Source: Streptomyces brevispora
GTDB lineage: Bacteria > Actinomycetota > Actinomycetes > Streptomycetales > Streptomycetaceae
Length of the DNA stretch: 64,000 nucleotides
Reading direction: 5' to 3'
NCBI RefSeq assembly: GCF_007829885.1
Contig: NZ_VIWW01000001.1
Span: 2,356,001-2,420,000 of the forward strand
Positions 16,687 to 24,873 of this stretch are shown piece by piece; within the stretch, counting starts at the first letter, position 1, and every line of letters starts with the position of its first letter. Made by a program: the position numbers and the translations under genes. A model generated the notes under the pieces. It was not told the DNA's origin, searched no databases, and worked only from the letters and a program-made list of their open reading frames with translations.

Positions 16687-17360
16687 CTACTCCGCGGCCT
16701 TCTTCCGGCCGCCCCGCTTCTTCTCTGGCGCTACGCGCGCAGGTCGGACTCGGACAGGTGGCGTTCGGTGCGGCCCAGGTTGAGGGTGCTCTGGAACTCC
16801 TCGGCCGGGTTGCCGTCCCACTCGGCGTCGAACTCGTCGTACCACTGGTGCACCCAGGGCATGGCCTCCTGAAGACCGGCGAGGAGCGGCACGAAGCGGG
16901 GGTCTTCCTTCGGCCAGCCGTCCTTCTCCCCCCGGTCGTGGACGAGGTTGGCCAGGGCCTCGGCCTGCTCCCGATGGTTCCAGCCGGCCCAACCGAGGAG
17001 GAGGGAGTGGTCGTTGTCGGTGGATGCGTCCGGGTAGGAGATGAACCGCTCCTTGGGGACGTCGAGCTTGCCTCGGTTCGACCAGTAGGAGTGCTTGAGG
17101 AAGTCGGCGCCCGAGTACTTCGGCGGGACCGCGATATCGAGCCGCAGCCCGTTGCGGTCCTCCTCTCGCCGCTGCTCCCAGACCTGCTCCCACTGCGCGC
17201 GCTTGCGGAGGCCGGTCTCCTTGTAGCGCAGGACGCTGAGGTACGGGACGTGCTCGGGCTCGATGACGGTGGCGAGCACGGTCGCCAGGGAGGCGTCCCG
17301 CTTGCCGAGGTGATCGGCGGCGTAGAGGGCCGCGACGGATGGAGGGGCGTCCCCCCGCAC
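16687..17360 (-). pseudogene. pglX: PglX (BREX-2 adenine methyltransferase) C-terminal remnant
   Basis: About 210 residues remain of a protein normally over 1100. The text 'IAVPPKYSGADFLKHSYWS', 'GKLDVPKERFISYPDAS', 'LLLGWAGWNHREQAEALA' and 'MPWVHQWYDEFDAEW' is what I know as the C-terminal DUF7008 region of BREX-2 PglX. The methyltransferase domain (NPPY motif) is absent. At the C-terminus a probable Trp codon has become TAG (16731) and one base is lost; the lost tail 'EKKRGGRKKAAE' is readable in the next frame to 16687. It abuts the end of pglW directly. Confidence 0.75.
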
Positions 17361-19300
17361 CGTGCCGGGCCCGCAGCTCGGTCGCCAGCTCCTCGGCCGT
17401 CATGACCCTGCGCTGTTCGGCCAGGATCGTCACCAGCTCGTCGCGGACACGGCCGAGCCACGGCAGGAGCGCCCACTGCTCGATCGCGGCGAGCTGGTTC
17501 TTGGAAACGGTGGTCTGGCTGACACCGAGCGCCTTCGCGATGGCCGACTGGGCGGGCCACGGCTCCAGCAGCTCGGCATCCGGAAGCTGGAGAGTGGCAC
17601 GCACGACGTCGGGGCGCGGCTTGGTGCGGTGGTTGCCCTGCGCCGGAGTGAGCCGGGACGCCAGCGTGTCCACCGACTCCAGCGCGACCTCGGGGGCGTC
17701 CGCGGCAACCGGGGCGGGCGCCTTGGGCGCGGGCTTCCTGCGCAGGTCGTGCGTCCACTGACGGTGGCGCAACCCTGACCGCGCAGCCTGGAGCCGAGAC
17801 TGACCGGGTCCTGATCGGCGGGCGAGCGGAATCCACCGGCGTACTCGATCTCCAGGACGGTACGGCCGGTGGCTCCGTGCGCCGCACGAGCAGCGCACGT
17901 GCGGTGGCTCCGGTGCCGAGCACTCGGGTGACCGTCCAGGTGTCGTCCAGCGGCTGACCGGGCTGCACGGTCAACGGATCGGCGACCACACCCCCCGGCC
18001 GGTCGGCCGGTGCGGCGTCGGCCTCCGCGGCGTCCAGGAGACGCAGGAAGTCGTCGGGCGACGAGAGCCGCCCCTGCAGATCGGCGGCGGTCGCCCGGAA
18101 GACCACGTCGTCCAGGGCGGCCGACACGCTGTCCGCCGCCGCATACGGGTGCAGTCCGCCCTCGGCGGCCAGCCGGTCGACCAGGGCGCTGCGCCGGTCC
18201 GCGGGCGGGCGGCCGGTCAGCAGGAGATAGGCGAGGCTGCCCAGGCCGAAGACATCGAGGTCGACAGGGTCGGCGAACTCCTGATCCGTCTCGGGGCGAG
18301 ATACACCTGGGCGATGTCCGCGATCAGGCCGCCGTCCAGCGGGGTGTCCCCGAGCGACCGGTGCAGTGACGTCTCGAAGTCGCGGGCAGCGGTCTGCCAG
18401 TCCGCAATACGCAGGACCGGATCGCTGCCGTCCTCCCGGGCACAGACGTACACCGAGCGGGCGGAGAGGGCACGGTGGTAGAGCGACGGGTTGTGGGCGT
18501 ATCGCACGGCCTCGGCCAACTGCCGCACCAGATCCAGGCGGACCCGGCCGCCTTCCTGCACCAGACCGTCGTCGCGTACCGCGAGGCGGTCCTCCCAGCC
18601 GGGCCCCGCGTCCAGCGCACGCGGTTCCAGCCGCCAGCCGTCCCCGAAGCGGAGATGAGCCGTCGACTGGCTGACCCCGATGCGCTTCATCAGCTTTTCC
18701 AGCAGCCGGCTGTCCTGCGGGGTGACCCGCCGGCTCTCCCGCTCGGGCGGGAGCCCCAGCAGGCCGTCCCAGATGGCCCGGCAGACCACTCGTACCGTCG
18801 TTGCACCCGAACACCGCGGTGCGCTGGAACTCGTCCAACTCGCTGACCAGGTCCTCGTCATGCAGAAACACCGCGGGCTTGATGTACGGGATGCGCCTGG
18901 GATCCTCCTTCATGGCCCGGGCGGCACGCTCCAGCCGGCCCTTGAGTTCCTTCGCCTTGAGATCGGTGAGGTGCAACGGGTTCTTCAGCGTCCGCACCCG
19001 GTCGGCGTGGAACTGCCAGGTGTCCCCGTGATTCACCACCCGCCCCGGGTGTCCCTTCAGCTCCAGCAGATACAGGCCACCGGGCACCGCGATCAGCAGG
19101 TCGCACTCGTTGACCCGGCCGGAGTCCGCGGTGAACTGGAAGCGCCCACGCCCGGTACGGCTCGGCCCCCGGCATCAGCCGGCGCACTGGTCCAAGCCCT
19201 CCTGCTCCCACCGGAAGCCGGAACGGCGCGGCTGGTACCAGTGTTCGCGCGGCTCGGGAGGGCCCGGCTTCGGAGCGGGCGGACGCGGGGCTGACGTCAC
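17345..19300 (-). pseudogene. pglW: PglW (BREX-2 Ser/Thr kinase), frameshifted and internally deleted
   Basis: The original start survives: GTG at 19300 with AGGAGG 8 nt upstream. Translating all three minus frames in sequence gives 'HWYQPRRSGFRWEQEGLD', a NERD-like part 'NECDLLIAVPGGLYLLELKGH', the first kinase-like part 'SLYHRALSARSVYV', a Gly-rich loop 'VLGTGATARALLV' and the C-terminal helix-turn-helix 'AIAKALGVSQTTVSKNQLAAIEQW'. Frames change near 19188, 19150, 18790 and 18290. Near 17880 and 17765 the body of the second kinase domain is missing. About 1.95 kb remain where a gene over 4 kb is expected. It cannot make an active kinase. Confidence 0.78.
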
Positions 19301-19406
19301 CGGGTAACCTCCTGAGGCTTGATGGGCGTGTGAATCCCCCCTGGAAGGGCCCTCGATCAGGCCGTACACGAGCGCGGCCAGGGCGGTCACGGACCCAGGA
19401 AACGCC

Positions 19407-19486
19407 AAGATCCCGCCCGATCAACCAGATCGGACGGGATCTTGTGAACTCCTCCTGAGCCAGCTCAGAAACAGTTGCTGCGGTGG
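19407..19486. repeat. Direct repeat matching the tRNA-Ala terminator flank (left copy)
   Basis: Contains the hairpin AAGATCCCGCCCGATC-AACCA-GATCGGACGGGATCTT, then 'CTCCTGAGCCAGCTCAGAAACAG' broken by small differences, ending in TGCGGTGG. The same arrangement occurs at 28965-29041, directly adjoining the 3' end of tRNA-Ala, in the same orientation. Here the tRNA is absent and the dispersed repeat head begins at the exact point where the tRNA would start. The two copies bound a 9.5-kb segment. Confidence 0.75.
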
Positions 19487-19564
19487 GGTGTTCACGAGTG
19501 ACTCTGACCAGGCGGGACAGAAGCGGTTGAAGATCGCTTCCCAGGTGACCGAAGATCGTTTCCC
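19485..19564. repeat. Dispersed repeat family, copy 3 with two 22-bp units
   Basis: Head GGGGTGTTCACGAGTG is identical to copy 1. Units GAAGATCGCTTCCC (19529-19542) and GAAGATCGTTTCCC (19551-19564) are 22 bp apart, the same period as the four units of copy 2. The sequence between head and units differs from the other copies. It sits immediately beside the tRNA-flank repeat and upstream of the Fic operon. Confidence 0.75.
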
Positions 19565-19628
19565 ACTGATGAGGCGGCCACTCGATATCGAGTGGAGTCG
19601 GGGCGGCTACGCAAGGCAGAGTGGGACG

Positions 19629-20300
19629 GTGAGTGAACTGTGGGCACACACCCTGGCGTGGGCAGATGTGGATCCGGCTCGACATCCGTTCGAGATGGAC
19701 GACGAGGCGGCGGAGGAGTTGGCGAGCCTTGTCGCGCCCTTGCTGCCCAGTGCTGAAGTCGCTCGCGAGGATCGCTGGCGTTCGCTGGATCCCGTCACCG
19801 AGTTCCTGGCGGGCCGGTACGGCCGATGGGCCTGCGGATGGAACTGGTCGGTCGGCGAGGGTGACGTCGACGGAGGCGTCGTAGAGGTCTGGTGCTGTTC
19901 ATCCGACTCCGTGACAACCCCGGATGCGACTGCCCCGCTGGTCGTCGAGGCTCTTCAGGAGTGGCGTGGCTGGCTGGATGACCTGACGGAGCGGTTCGCG
20001 GCCCTGGCCCCGTCGGGGAACACCCCGGCGTCTACAGCGGACCTCTGGTACTGGGAGCGGGCGTGCACGCGCTTGGTCACCGTGGTAGCTGGCCGCACCC
20101 AGGCCGAGAGTGGCTGGTACGGGCACTGCATGCAGGTCCTCCGATGGTTCCTCGCCTACAACGGCATCAACGAGGGCCAGGCCGAAGAGATCGTCAAGAC
20201 CGCGGTCGGCGGCCAGTTCGGCAGTTGGATTGCCCCTGACGTTCCGGTGGTCGACGCAGTGAGTTCGCGGTTCGCCAGAGGCGTGGGCGGCATCAGATGA
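19629..20300 (+). CDS. Unknown protein, first gene of the Fic operon
   Basis: 223 residues from the GTG at 19629; upstream in-frame sequence runs into repeat copy 3 and is unlikely to be coding. The protein is acidic and tryptophan-rich, with 'WRSLDPVTEFLAGRYGRWACGWNWSVG' near residues 50-75 and 'GWYGHCMQVLRWFLAYNGI' near 170. No signal peptide or membrane segment is visible. I do not recognise a named family. Its stop overlaps the fic start (ATGA), so it may be a partner or regulator of Fic. Confidence 0.7.
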   Translation: MSELWAHTLAWADVDPARHPFEMDDEAAEELASLVAPLLPSAEVAREDRWRSLDPVTEFLAGRYGRWACGWNWSVGEGDVDGGVVEVWCCSSDSVTTPDATAPLVVEALQEWRGWLDDLTERFAALAPSGNTPASTADLWYWERACTRLVTVVAGRTQAESGWYGHCMQVLRWFLAYNGINEGQAEEIVKTAVGGQFGSWIAPDVPVVDAVSSRFARGVGGIR

Positions 20301-20953
20301 CTTCCGGGCCCGGCCAACCGAAGGACAGCCTCGCCGACTGGCTGCTCATCCGGCCGGAGATCTCCTGGCCATCCTGGCGCGGCGTACGCCCCATCACTGA
20401 AGCACCGGCCCGCGACGGCTTCCGGAACTTCTTCATGGCAACGCGAGGCGGCCGTGACAGCGAGGGAGCCGCGCGGGTCCTGACCGCTCTCGACTTGGCC
20501 TTCGCCGACACGGAGCAGGGCAGGCCGCTGACCTTTGCCCTCATGACGAAGTGGCAGCGGACCGTGCTGGGCCACGACATCGTCGGCTTCCGCACGATGC
20601 CGGCCTTCGCGAAGGGCTGCCAGGAGCGTTACGGCCTCGCATCCGATACGCGGGCGCGATTCGAGCGCTGCCTGTCCGAGAGCGCTCAACCTGATCTCCC
20701 CCTCCCGTCACGCGCAACCCGGACCTACCTAGACATCCTCTTCTTCCATCCGTTCGAGGACGGCAACGCCCGCGCGGCCATGCTGGCGTTGGCCTTCGTC
20801 CTGGCCCGCGAAGGCGTCCTCCTCGACCAGGTTCACCCACTGCAGACCACCCGCTGGGCCGATGACGCGGAAGGCGCGGCCGATCTGGCGGTGCTCCTCG
20901 GAATCCTGATCACCGCTGCGGAGCGACGTCCGTCCCACGGGAGGCAGTCATGA
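20297..20953 (+). CDS. Fic family protein with divergent active-site motif
   Basis: 218 residues. The Fic core motif is 'HPFEDGNARAAM' (His151 onward). The canonical form is HPFx(D/E)GNGRxxR, so the catalytic His and the acidic-Gly-Asn run are kept. The second Gly is Ala and the final Arg is Met. Fic enzymes transfer AMP or another phosphate-containing group to a protein hydroxyl, and many act as toxins. The Arg change may reduce or alter activity. No inhibitory helix motif (S/T)xxxE(G/N) is obvious. It overlaps both neighbours by 4 nt. Confidence 0.8.
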   Translation: MTSGPGQPKDSLADWLLIRPEISWPSWRGVRPITEAPARDGFRNFFMATRGGRDSEGAARVLTALDLAFADTEQGRPLTFALMTKWQRTVLGHDIVGFRTMPAFAKGCQERYGLASDTRARFERCLSESAQPDLPLPSRATRTYLDILFFHPFEDGNARAAMLALAFVLAREGVLLDQVHPLQTTRWADDAEGAADLAVLLGILITAAERRPSHGRQS

Positions 20954-21348
20954 ACGAACGCGACGTCCTGCTTAACGAGCTCGCGCAGGGGCTGCGCCCG
21001 ATGCCCCAAGGCATCGAATGGTTCGACAGCCTCGGCCACGAAGAGCAGGCCGAGGTACTGCTCTTCCTGCGCCATCACTGCGTCCAGGCGCGTGCCGTTG
21101 CCGAGGACGCGCTGGAGAGCATCCGCCGTGCCGGGCTGCGCCCGACGCATACGCCCGCAGTGCTGATTTCACGAGGCCGGATCGACGAGCAACTGGGAAA
21201 GATCGCCAGCCTCACACCTCTCGACGAACGCGGCAAGGCGTTTAGGCTACTGATCGCGGTGCTCGCGATTGCCGACGCGCGGCGGCTTGAGCGCTTCTGC
21301 TCCGACGGCTGCAGTCACTGGTGGCACCATCTGTCTGCTGCTGACTGA
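20950..21348 (+). CDS. DUF5958 family protein
   Basis: 132 residues, start overlapping the fic stop. 'GIEWFDSLGHEEQAEVLLFLRHHCVQARA' and 'GLRPTHTPAVLI' together with the C-terminal 'RFCSDGCSHWWHHL' match proteins annotated as DUF5958. The function is unknown. The conserved Cys and His residues near the C-terminus could bind metal. It is the third gene of a tightly coupled operon with Fic, so it is a reasonable candidate for a Fic regulator or target. Confidence 0.75.
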   Translation: MNERDVLLNELAQGLRPMPQGIEWFDSLGHEEQAEVLLFLRHHCVQARAVAEDALESIRRAGLRPTHTPAVLISRGRIDEQLGKIASLTPLDERGKAFRLLIAVLAIADARRLERFCSDGCSHWWHHLSAAD

Positions 21349-21434
21349 CTGCTCACAGTCTGCTTCCTTTCTCACGCCTCACCTCGACGAGCCCATGGCC
21401 ATACTCTGCTGCTGTCGAACCATGAAGGAGACGT

Positions 21435-22148
21435 ATGAGGCCCTCTCCCGGCGTGGGAGTTCACCCTGACCTTCCCGGCACTCTCGTTCACTTCACGGGA
21501 CGCCCACGAAGCAGCGATGACCATCCCCCGGCTCATGCGCATGGGACTGCCGAGGATCGGCTGGTGGGCATCCTCCGTGAGGGGAAGATCCGCGGGAGTG
21601 TGCCGTACCGCCAGAGCCAGGCTGTGGTCTGCCTGGGCGAGCCCTCCGATGCCGCTCGTCGAGTCCTGCTTCGCGACGGAATTGGCCCGCGCGGGCCGTA
21701 CGAGCCGTGGGCGCTTCTACTCGACCGCGAGGCCCTCATAGCCGCTGGTGCCCGGCCCGTTCTCTATCTCTCGGACGAGGAGTTGCTCGCGACTGATGGA
21801 ATGCCAGCCCGATTCCGTGGCCGGCGAGTGCGCTACGAACCCGGCTCCGCAGATTGGCTGCACGAGCGCGAATGGCGGCTTACGTTCAACGACGACGAAA
21901 CTCCCGACTTCGTACTCACAGCCGATGCCGTCGCGGGCGTCATCGTCGGCGAACAGGGTTGGATGCCTCCGAGCAACTTCGATGAGCAACCCCTTCCCCA
22001 CGAGCTCTTCAACTATCCAGAGGCTCTCGATTCGAAGCCACGATGGTGGTGGGACGGCAAGGATCTCGTGGAAGACGGAACATTCGCACTTCGCGAGCGG
22101 TATGAGTACGAGAAGTGGTTCCTCCTCGATTTCATGGGCCTCATCTGA
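21435..22148 (+). CDS. Unknown protein with HFT and EREWR motifs
   Basis: 237 residues from the ATG at 21435 with AAGGAG 6 nt upstream. It begins with 'LVHFTGRP', then 'LVGILREGKIRGS', 'VVCLGEPS', 'GARPVLYLSDEE' and 'WLHEREWRL'. This set is seen in a family of uncharacterised bacterial proteins. Its HFT...ILxxGxI beginning loosely resembles ADP-ribosyltransferase-like folds such as DarT and the DUF2971/AbiGi groups. No catalytic residue can be assigned. It lies 86 bp after the Fic operon and may be co-transcribed. Function unknown; a defence or toxin role is only a guess. Confidence 0.7.
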   Translation: MRPSPGVGVHPDLPGTLVHFTGRPRSSDDHPPAHAHGTAEDRLVGILREGKIRGSVPYRQSQAVVCLGEPSDAARRVLLRDGIGPRGPYEPWALLLDREALIAAGARPVLYLSDEELLATDGMPARFRGRRVRYEPGSADWLHEREWRLTFNDDETPDFVLTADAVAGVIVGEQGWMPPSNFDEQPLPHELFNYPEALDSKPRWWWDGKDLVEDGTFALRERYEYEKWFLLDFMGLI

Positions 22149-22167
22149 ACGGTGATCGTCCCCTGTG

Positions 22168-22500
22168 GATGATGGTGTTTGTGACGAGCATCAGTGGCGA
22201 CCATGTGAAGGTCCACTTCCGGATGGATGTGGACGAGGACGGCTGGCCGCCGGCGAGCGTCGAGAGCCTGTGGGCGGTGGACCTCGGTGACGGCACGGTG
22301 CGTTTGGACAACACTCCCTGGTTCGTACGTGGAGTCGCCAGCGACGACATCGTCCGGGTTTAGATCGACGATGAGGGCGTCCGCTGGGCTGGCGAGACGG
22401 TCCGATCCTCAGAGAACTGCACGATCCGGCTGATCGTGTTGAAGGACGGCGGCTCGGCTGGTGGCACTGGGAGGAAGGGTGCGTCACCGCTGCTTGGAGG
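22168..22500 (+). pseudogene. DUF4265 protein relic with nonsense codon and internal deletion
   Basis: The N-terminal half 'GDHVKVHFRMDVDEDGWPPASVESLW' through 'WFVRGVASDDIVRV' is intact, then TAG interrupts at 22361 where Glu is expected. The frame continues 'IDDEGVRWAGETVRSSENCTIRLIVLKDGGSA' and then jumps directly to the DNA that encodes the C-terminal 'WHWEEGCVTAA', losing roughly 150-200 bp relative to the copy at 2.7 kb and shifting frame. The short upstream product may still be made but would lack half the domain. Confidence 0.7.
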
Positions 22501-22584
22501 TCAACGGCCACGGACTGAGCGGCTGCGCGTGCTGCTGGCGGTCCGCCGAGGTCTCTGTCAGTGGCGCCGTGCATGATCGGGCGC

Positions 22585-23451
22585 ATGACACATGGTTCCC
22601 GGGATGCCCTTCGCTCTCTCGCCTTGCAGCATCTGTCGCCTGAGGTTGCCGAGAAGTGGCTCGGTCTGCTTCGCCCTGGTGCGCGCCTGGAGGTAGCGGC
22701 CGGCTCTGACGATGGCGTCGGTCGGCTCGGCGGCCTCCCGTCCTTGCCGGTCGATGTGGAGTGGCCGGTGTGGGACGGGCACGGCCCGCTCTCCCTCGTC
22801 GCCTCGATCGACTGCGGGCGCCTGCCGGCGACTGCGCTGGACATCGATCTGCCCTCAGCAGGGACGCTGCTGTTCTTCTACTTCGATGGGCAGCTGGACG
22901 ACGGCGACGCTCTCGTTCTGGCCGAGGACCGGGAGAGCTGGGCGGGCGCCCGCGTGCTCTATGTGGCAGCTGACGAGGAGGTGACGGAGCGTGGGGCGCC
23001 TGCAGGGCTCAAGCCGTATCCAGTGGTGCCGCTGACCGCTCGGGTGGAGATGACGGCGACCGAGCCGTGGCATCCGTCCGTACGTGCTGCCTTCGCCCCG
23101 GGCGCCCCGCTGGGGAACCGGTATGACCACCCCGTCTGCTCGCAGGAGTTCCTCGACGCGCTGTGCGAGTTCGATGATGAGGTAGGGCACCAGATCGGCG
23201 GCCACGCTCACTCAGTGCAGAACCCGGTCGAGATCGAGATCGCGGAGGCGGTCCTGGACGACGAGGCATCCTGGGACGACCCGCGGCTGTCCGAGGAGGC
23301 GGGCAACTGGGTGCTGCTGGCCCAGTTCGACAGCGAGGACGCCGCGGACATGATGTGGGGCGATGCCGGAGCCCTGTACTGGCTGATCCGCCCGGAAGAC
23401 CTGGCCGAGCGGCGCTTCGAGCGGGCGATGTTCACCTGGCAGTGCAGCTGA
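22585..23451 (+). CDS. DUF1963 / YwqG-like protein
   Basis: 288 residues from the ATG at 22585; the ATG at 22561 is an alternative. 'RLGGLPSLPVDVEWPVWDGHGPLSLVASIDC' near residue 50 and the C-terminal 'WVLLAQFDSEDAADMMWGDAGALYWLIRPEDLA' are typical of DUF1963. In that family the G-G-x-P-x-L-P pattern is followed by repeated beta units. The function of YwqG-like proteins is unknown. The stop overlaps the next start (TGATG), so it forms a pair with the following gene. Confidence 0.85.
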   Translation: MTHGSRDALRSLALQHLSPEVAEKWLGLLRPGARLEVAAGSDDGVGRLGGLPSLPVDVEWPVWDGHGPLSLVASIDCGRLPATALDIDLPSAGTLLFFYFDGQLDDGDALVLAEDRESWAGARVLYVAADEEVTERGAPAGLKPYPVVPLTARVEMTATEPWHPSVRAAFAPGAPLGNRYDHPVCSQEFLDALCEFDDEVGHQIGGHAHSVQNPVEIEIAEAVLDDEASWDDPRLSEEAGNWVLLAQFDSEDAADMMWGDAGALYWLIRPEDLAERRFERAMFTWQCS

Positions 23452-24686
23452 TGAGCGCGGCACCTCCCGCCTGGGGAATCCAGTACACGCTGAGCCTGCC
23501 GAGTGAGGACGCTGCCCGCGCTGCCGCGGCCGAGCTTTCCGGTATGGGCCACCGTCTGACGGCAGTGCGCGTCCACGATCACTTCCGGTTCGTTCCGTCT
23601 AGCTTCTGGTACGGAAAGCCGTCGATGGACCCGGAGCTGGAGGGGTGGTGGCAGATCTTCTCGCTGGCCGTCTACAGCGGGTACGAGCGCATGGCTCTCG
23701 AGCCGTTCTTCCGGAGTGAACGGATTCGGGTGGCCGGCCTGGCCCGTGCCCACGGCGGTTTTCAGCAGGGGTGCAGCGAGGGCCATGCTGCGACTCTCGA
23801 AGGAGTCTTCCCACGGGACGGCTTGGTCCATGAGCAGGCCGGCGCCGACGTCGCCCTTCCGAGCCCTCTGCCCGAGGATCCCGCGCGGCCTCCGGCCGGG
23901 TCGCCGTGGAAGGGCATTGAGGTCGGTGAGCCCGCAGTGCTAGTCCAGGCCGTGGTGGCGGTCGCAGAGCGCATGTACGGCAGCGCGGAGGATGCTCCGG
24001 ATGCCGTGAGGTGGCTGCTTGATGAGGAGTTCGCGTTCGGCGAGCCCTACGGGTCAACGGGCGAGTTCCTCGGCGATCTCGCGGATGCCGTGGCCCACCA
24101 AGGCACCTGCACCGACACCACCGTCGAGGCTGTCCCATTCCTCATGGAGCTGGCCTGCGACGACAGCGTCGCGCCCGGCAGCCGGCTGGTTCTGCTCGGC
24201 GACCTCTTGCGGCTTGCTGCTTCGGGGCCAGCTGCAGAGGTCTCCCTGGCCGATCGCATCACCGCACTCGGGGGTGGCTGGGAGGAGTCTGCAGCTGAGT
24301 ACCTGACACGGCGGGCCATCGGCAGCGAGCTGCCGAGACTGCTGTCCCGCTGGGAGAACGAGAGCGATGCCGTGCGATTCGCTCTCGCCGCCCTCACAGC
24401 GCTCTGTGGCTCTCGTGACCAGCGCGCACTCTCAGGGCTGGCCGTTCTCCCGACTCCAGCAGGCAGCTCCCGCGCCGATGTCGTGTCGCTCGTGGCAGCC
24501 CTGCTCAGTGACGACCGAGAAGGCTTGGTACCTGCACTGGACGGGCTGGCCTCCTGGTCGCCCCGCGTTGCAGAGAAGGCAGCCAGCCCGAACGTGGATC
24601 TTCAGAGTCTGGGACTGGCTATCCTTCCGGGCCTCGTCCTCGAAGACGTGGCGTCAGGAACCGTGGCAGAGCCTGATCCGCCGTAA
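23451..24686 (+). CDS. Unknown protein with HEAT-like C-terminal half
   Basis: 411 residues from the ATG at 23451, overlapping the DUF1963 stop. The N-terminal 60 residues ('GIQYTLSLPSEDAARAAAAELSGMGHRLTAVRV') look like an alpha/beta domain seen in Streptomyces proteins of unknown function. From about residue 160 the protein is helical, with repeated blocks like 'VEAVPFLMELACDDSVAPGSRLVLLGDLLRLA', suggestive of HEAT repeats. It has no signal peptide. Coupling to the DUF1963 gene suggests they act together. Confidence 0.7.
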   Translation: MSAAPPAWGIQYTLSLPSEDAARAAAAELSGMGHRLTAVRVHDHFRFVPSSFWYGKPSMDPELEGWWQIFSLAVYSGYERMALEPFFRSERIRVAGLARAHGGFQQGCSEGHAATLEGVFPRDGLVHEQAGADVALPSPLPEDPARPPAGSPWKGIEVGEPAVLVQAVVAVAERMYGSAEDAPDAVRWLLDEEFAFGEPYGSTGEFLGDLADAVAHQGTCTDTTVEAVPFLMELACDDSVAPGSRLVLLGDLLRLAASGPAAEVSLADRITALGGGWEESAAEYLTRRAIGSELPRLLSRWENESDAVRFALAALTALCGSRDQRALSGLAVLPTPAGSSRADVVSLVAALLSDDREGLVPALDGLASWSPRVAEKAASPNVDLQSLGLAILPGLVLEDVASGTVAEPDPP

Positions 24687-24873
24687 CTGTTGACGATGTT
24701 AAGCATTACGACTGGCGTCGCAGACACGCAGGTCAGGGGCGCCAGACATCAAGCTCACGCTTCGTCGTGCCTCAACTGCCATACTTCGTTGGTCATTTGG
24801 CTGCCGGGCACGACTGGCATTCCCTACGATGACTGCCGTTGTCCTGTCGTACGGGAGGGCCGAGGAGGGGCGG

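Noticed and set aside
16472..19087. A single 871-residue minus-strand protein
   Set aside because: The frame is open by chance across several frameshifts. It is recognisable PglW only at about 18800-19087 and 17900-18280, and shadow sequence elsewhere, so it is not one gene.
17345..19300. Frameshifts in pglW as sequencing errors only
   Set aside because: Single-base errors could explain some of the frame changes, but not the missing second-kinase body or the join to the pglX C-terminus. Neighbouring genes show no comparable errors. It remains worth checking by resequencing.
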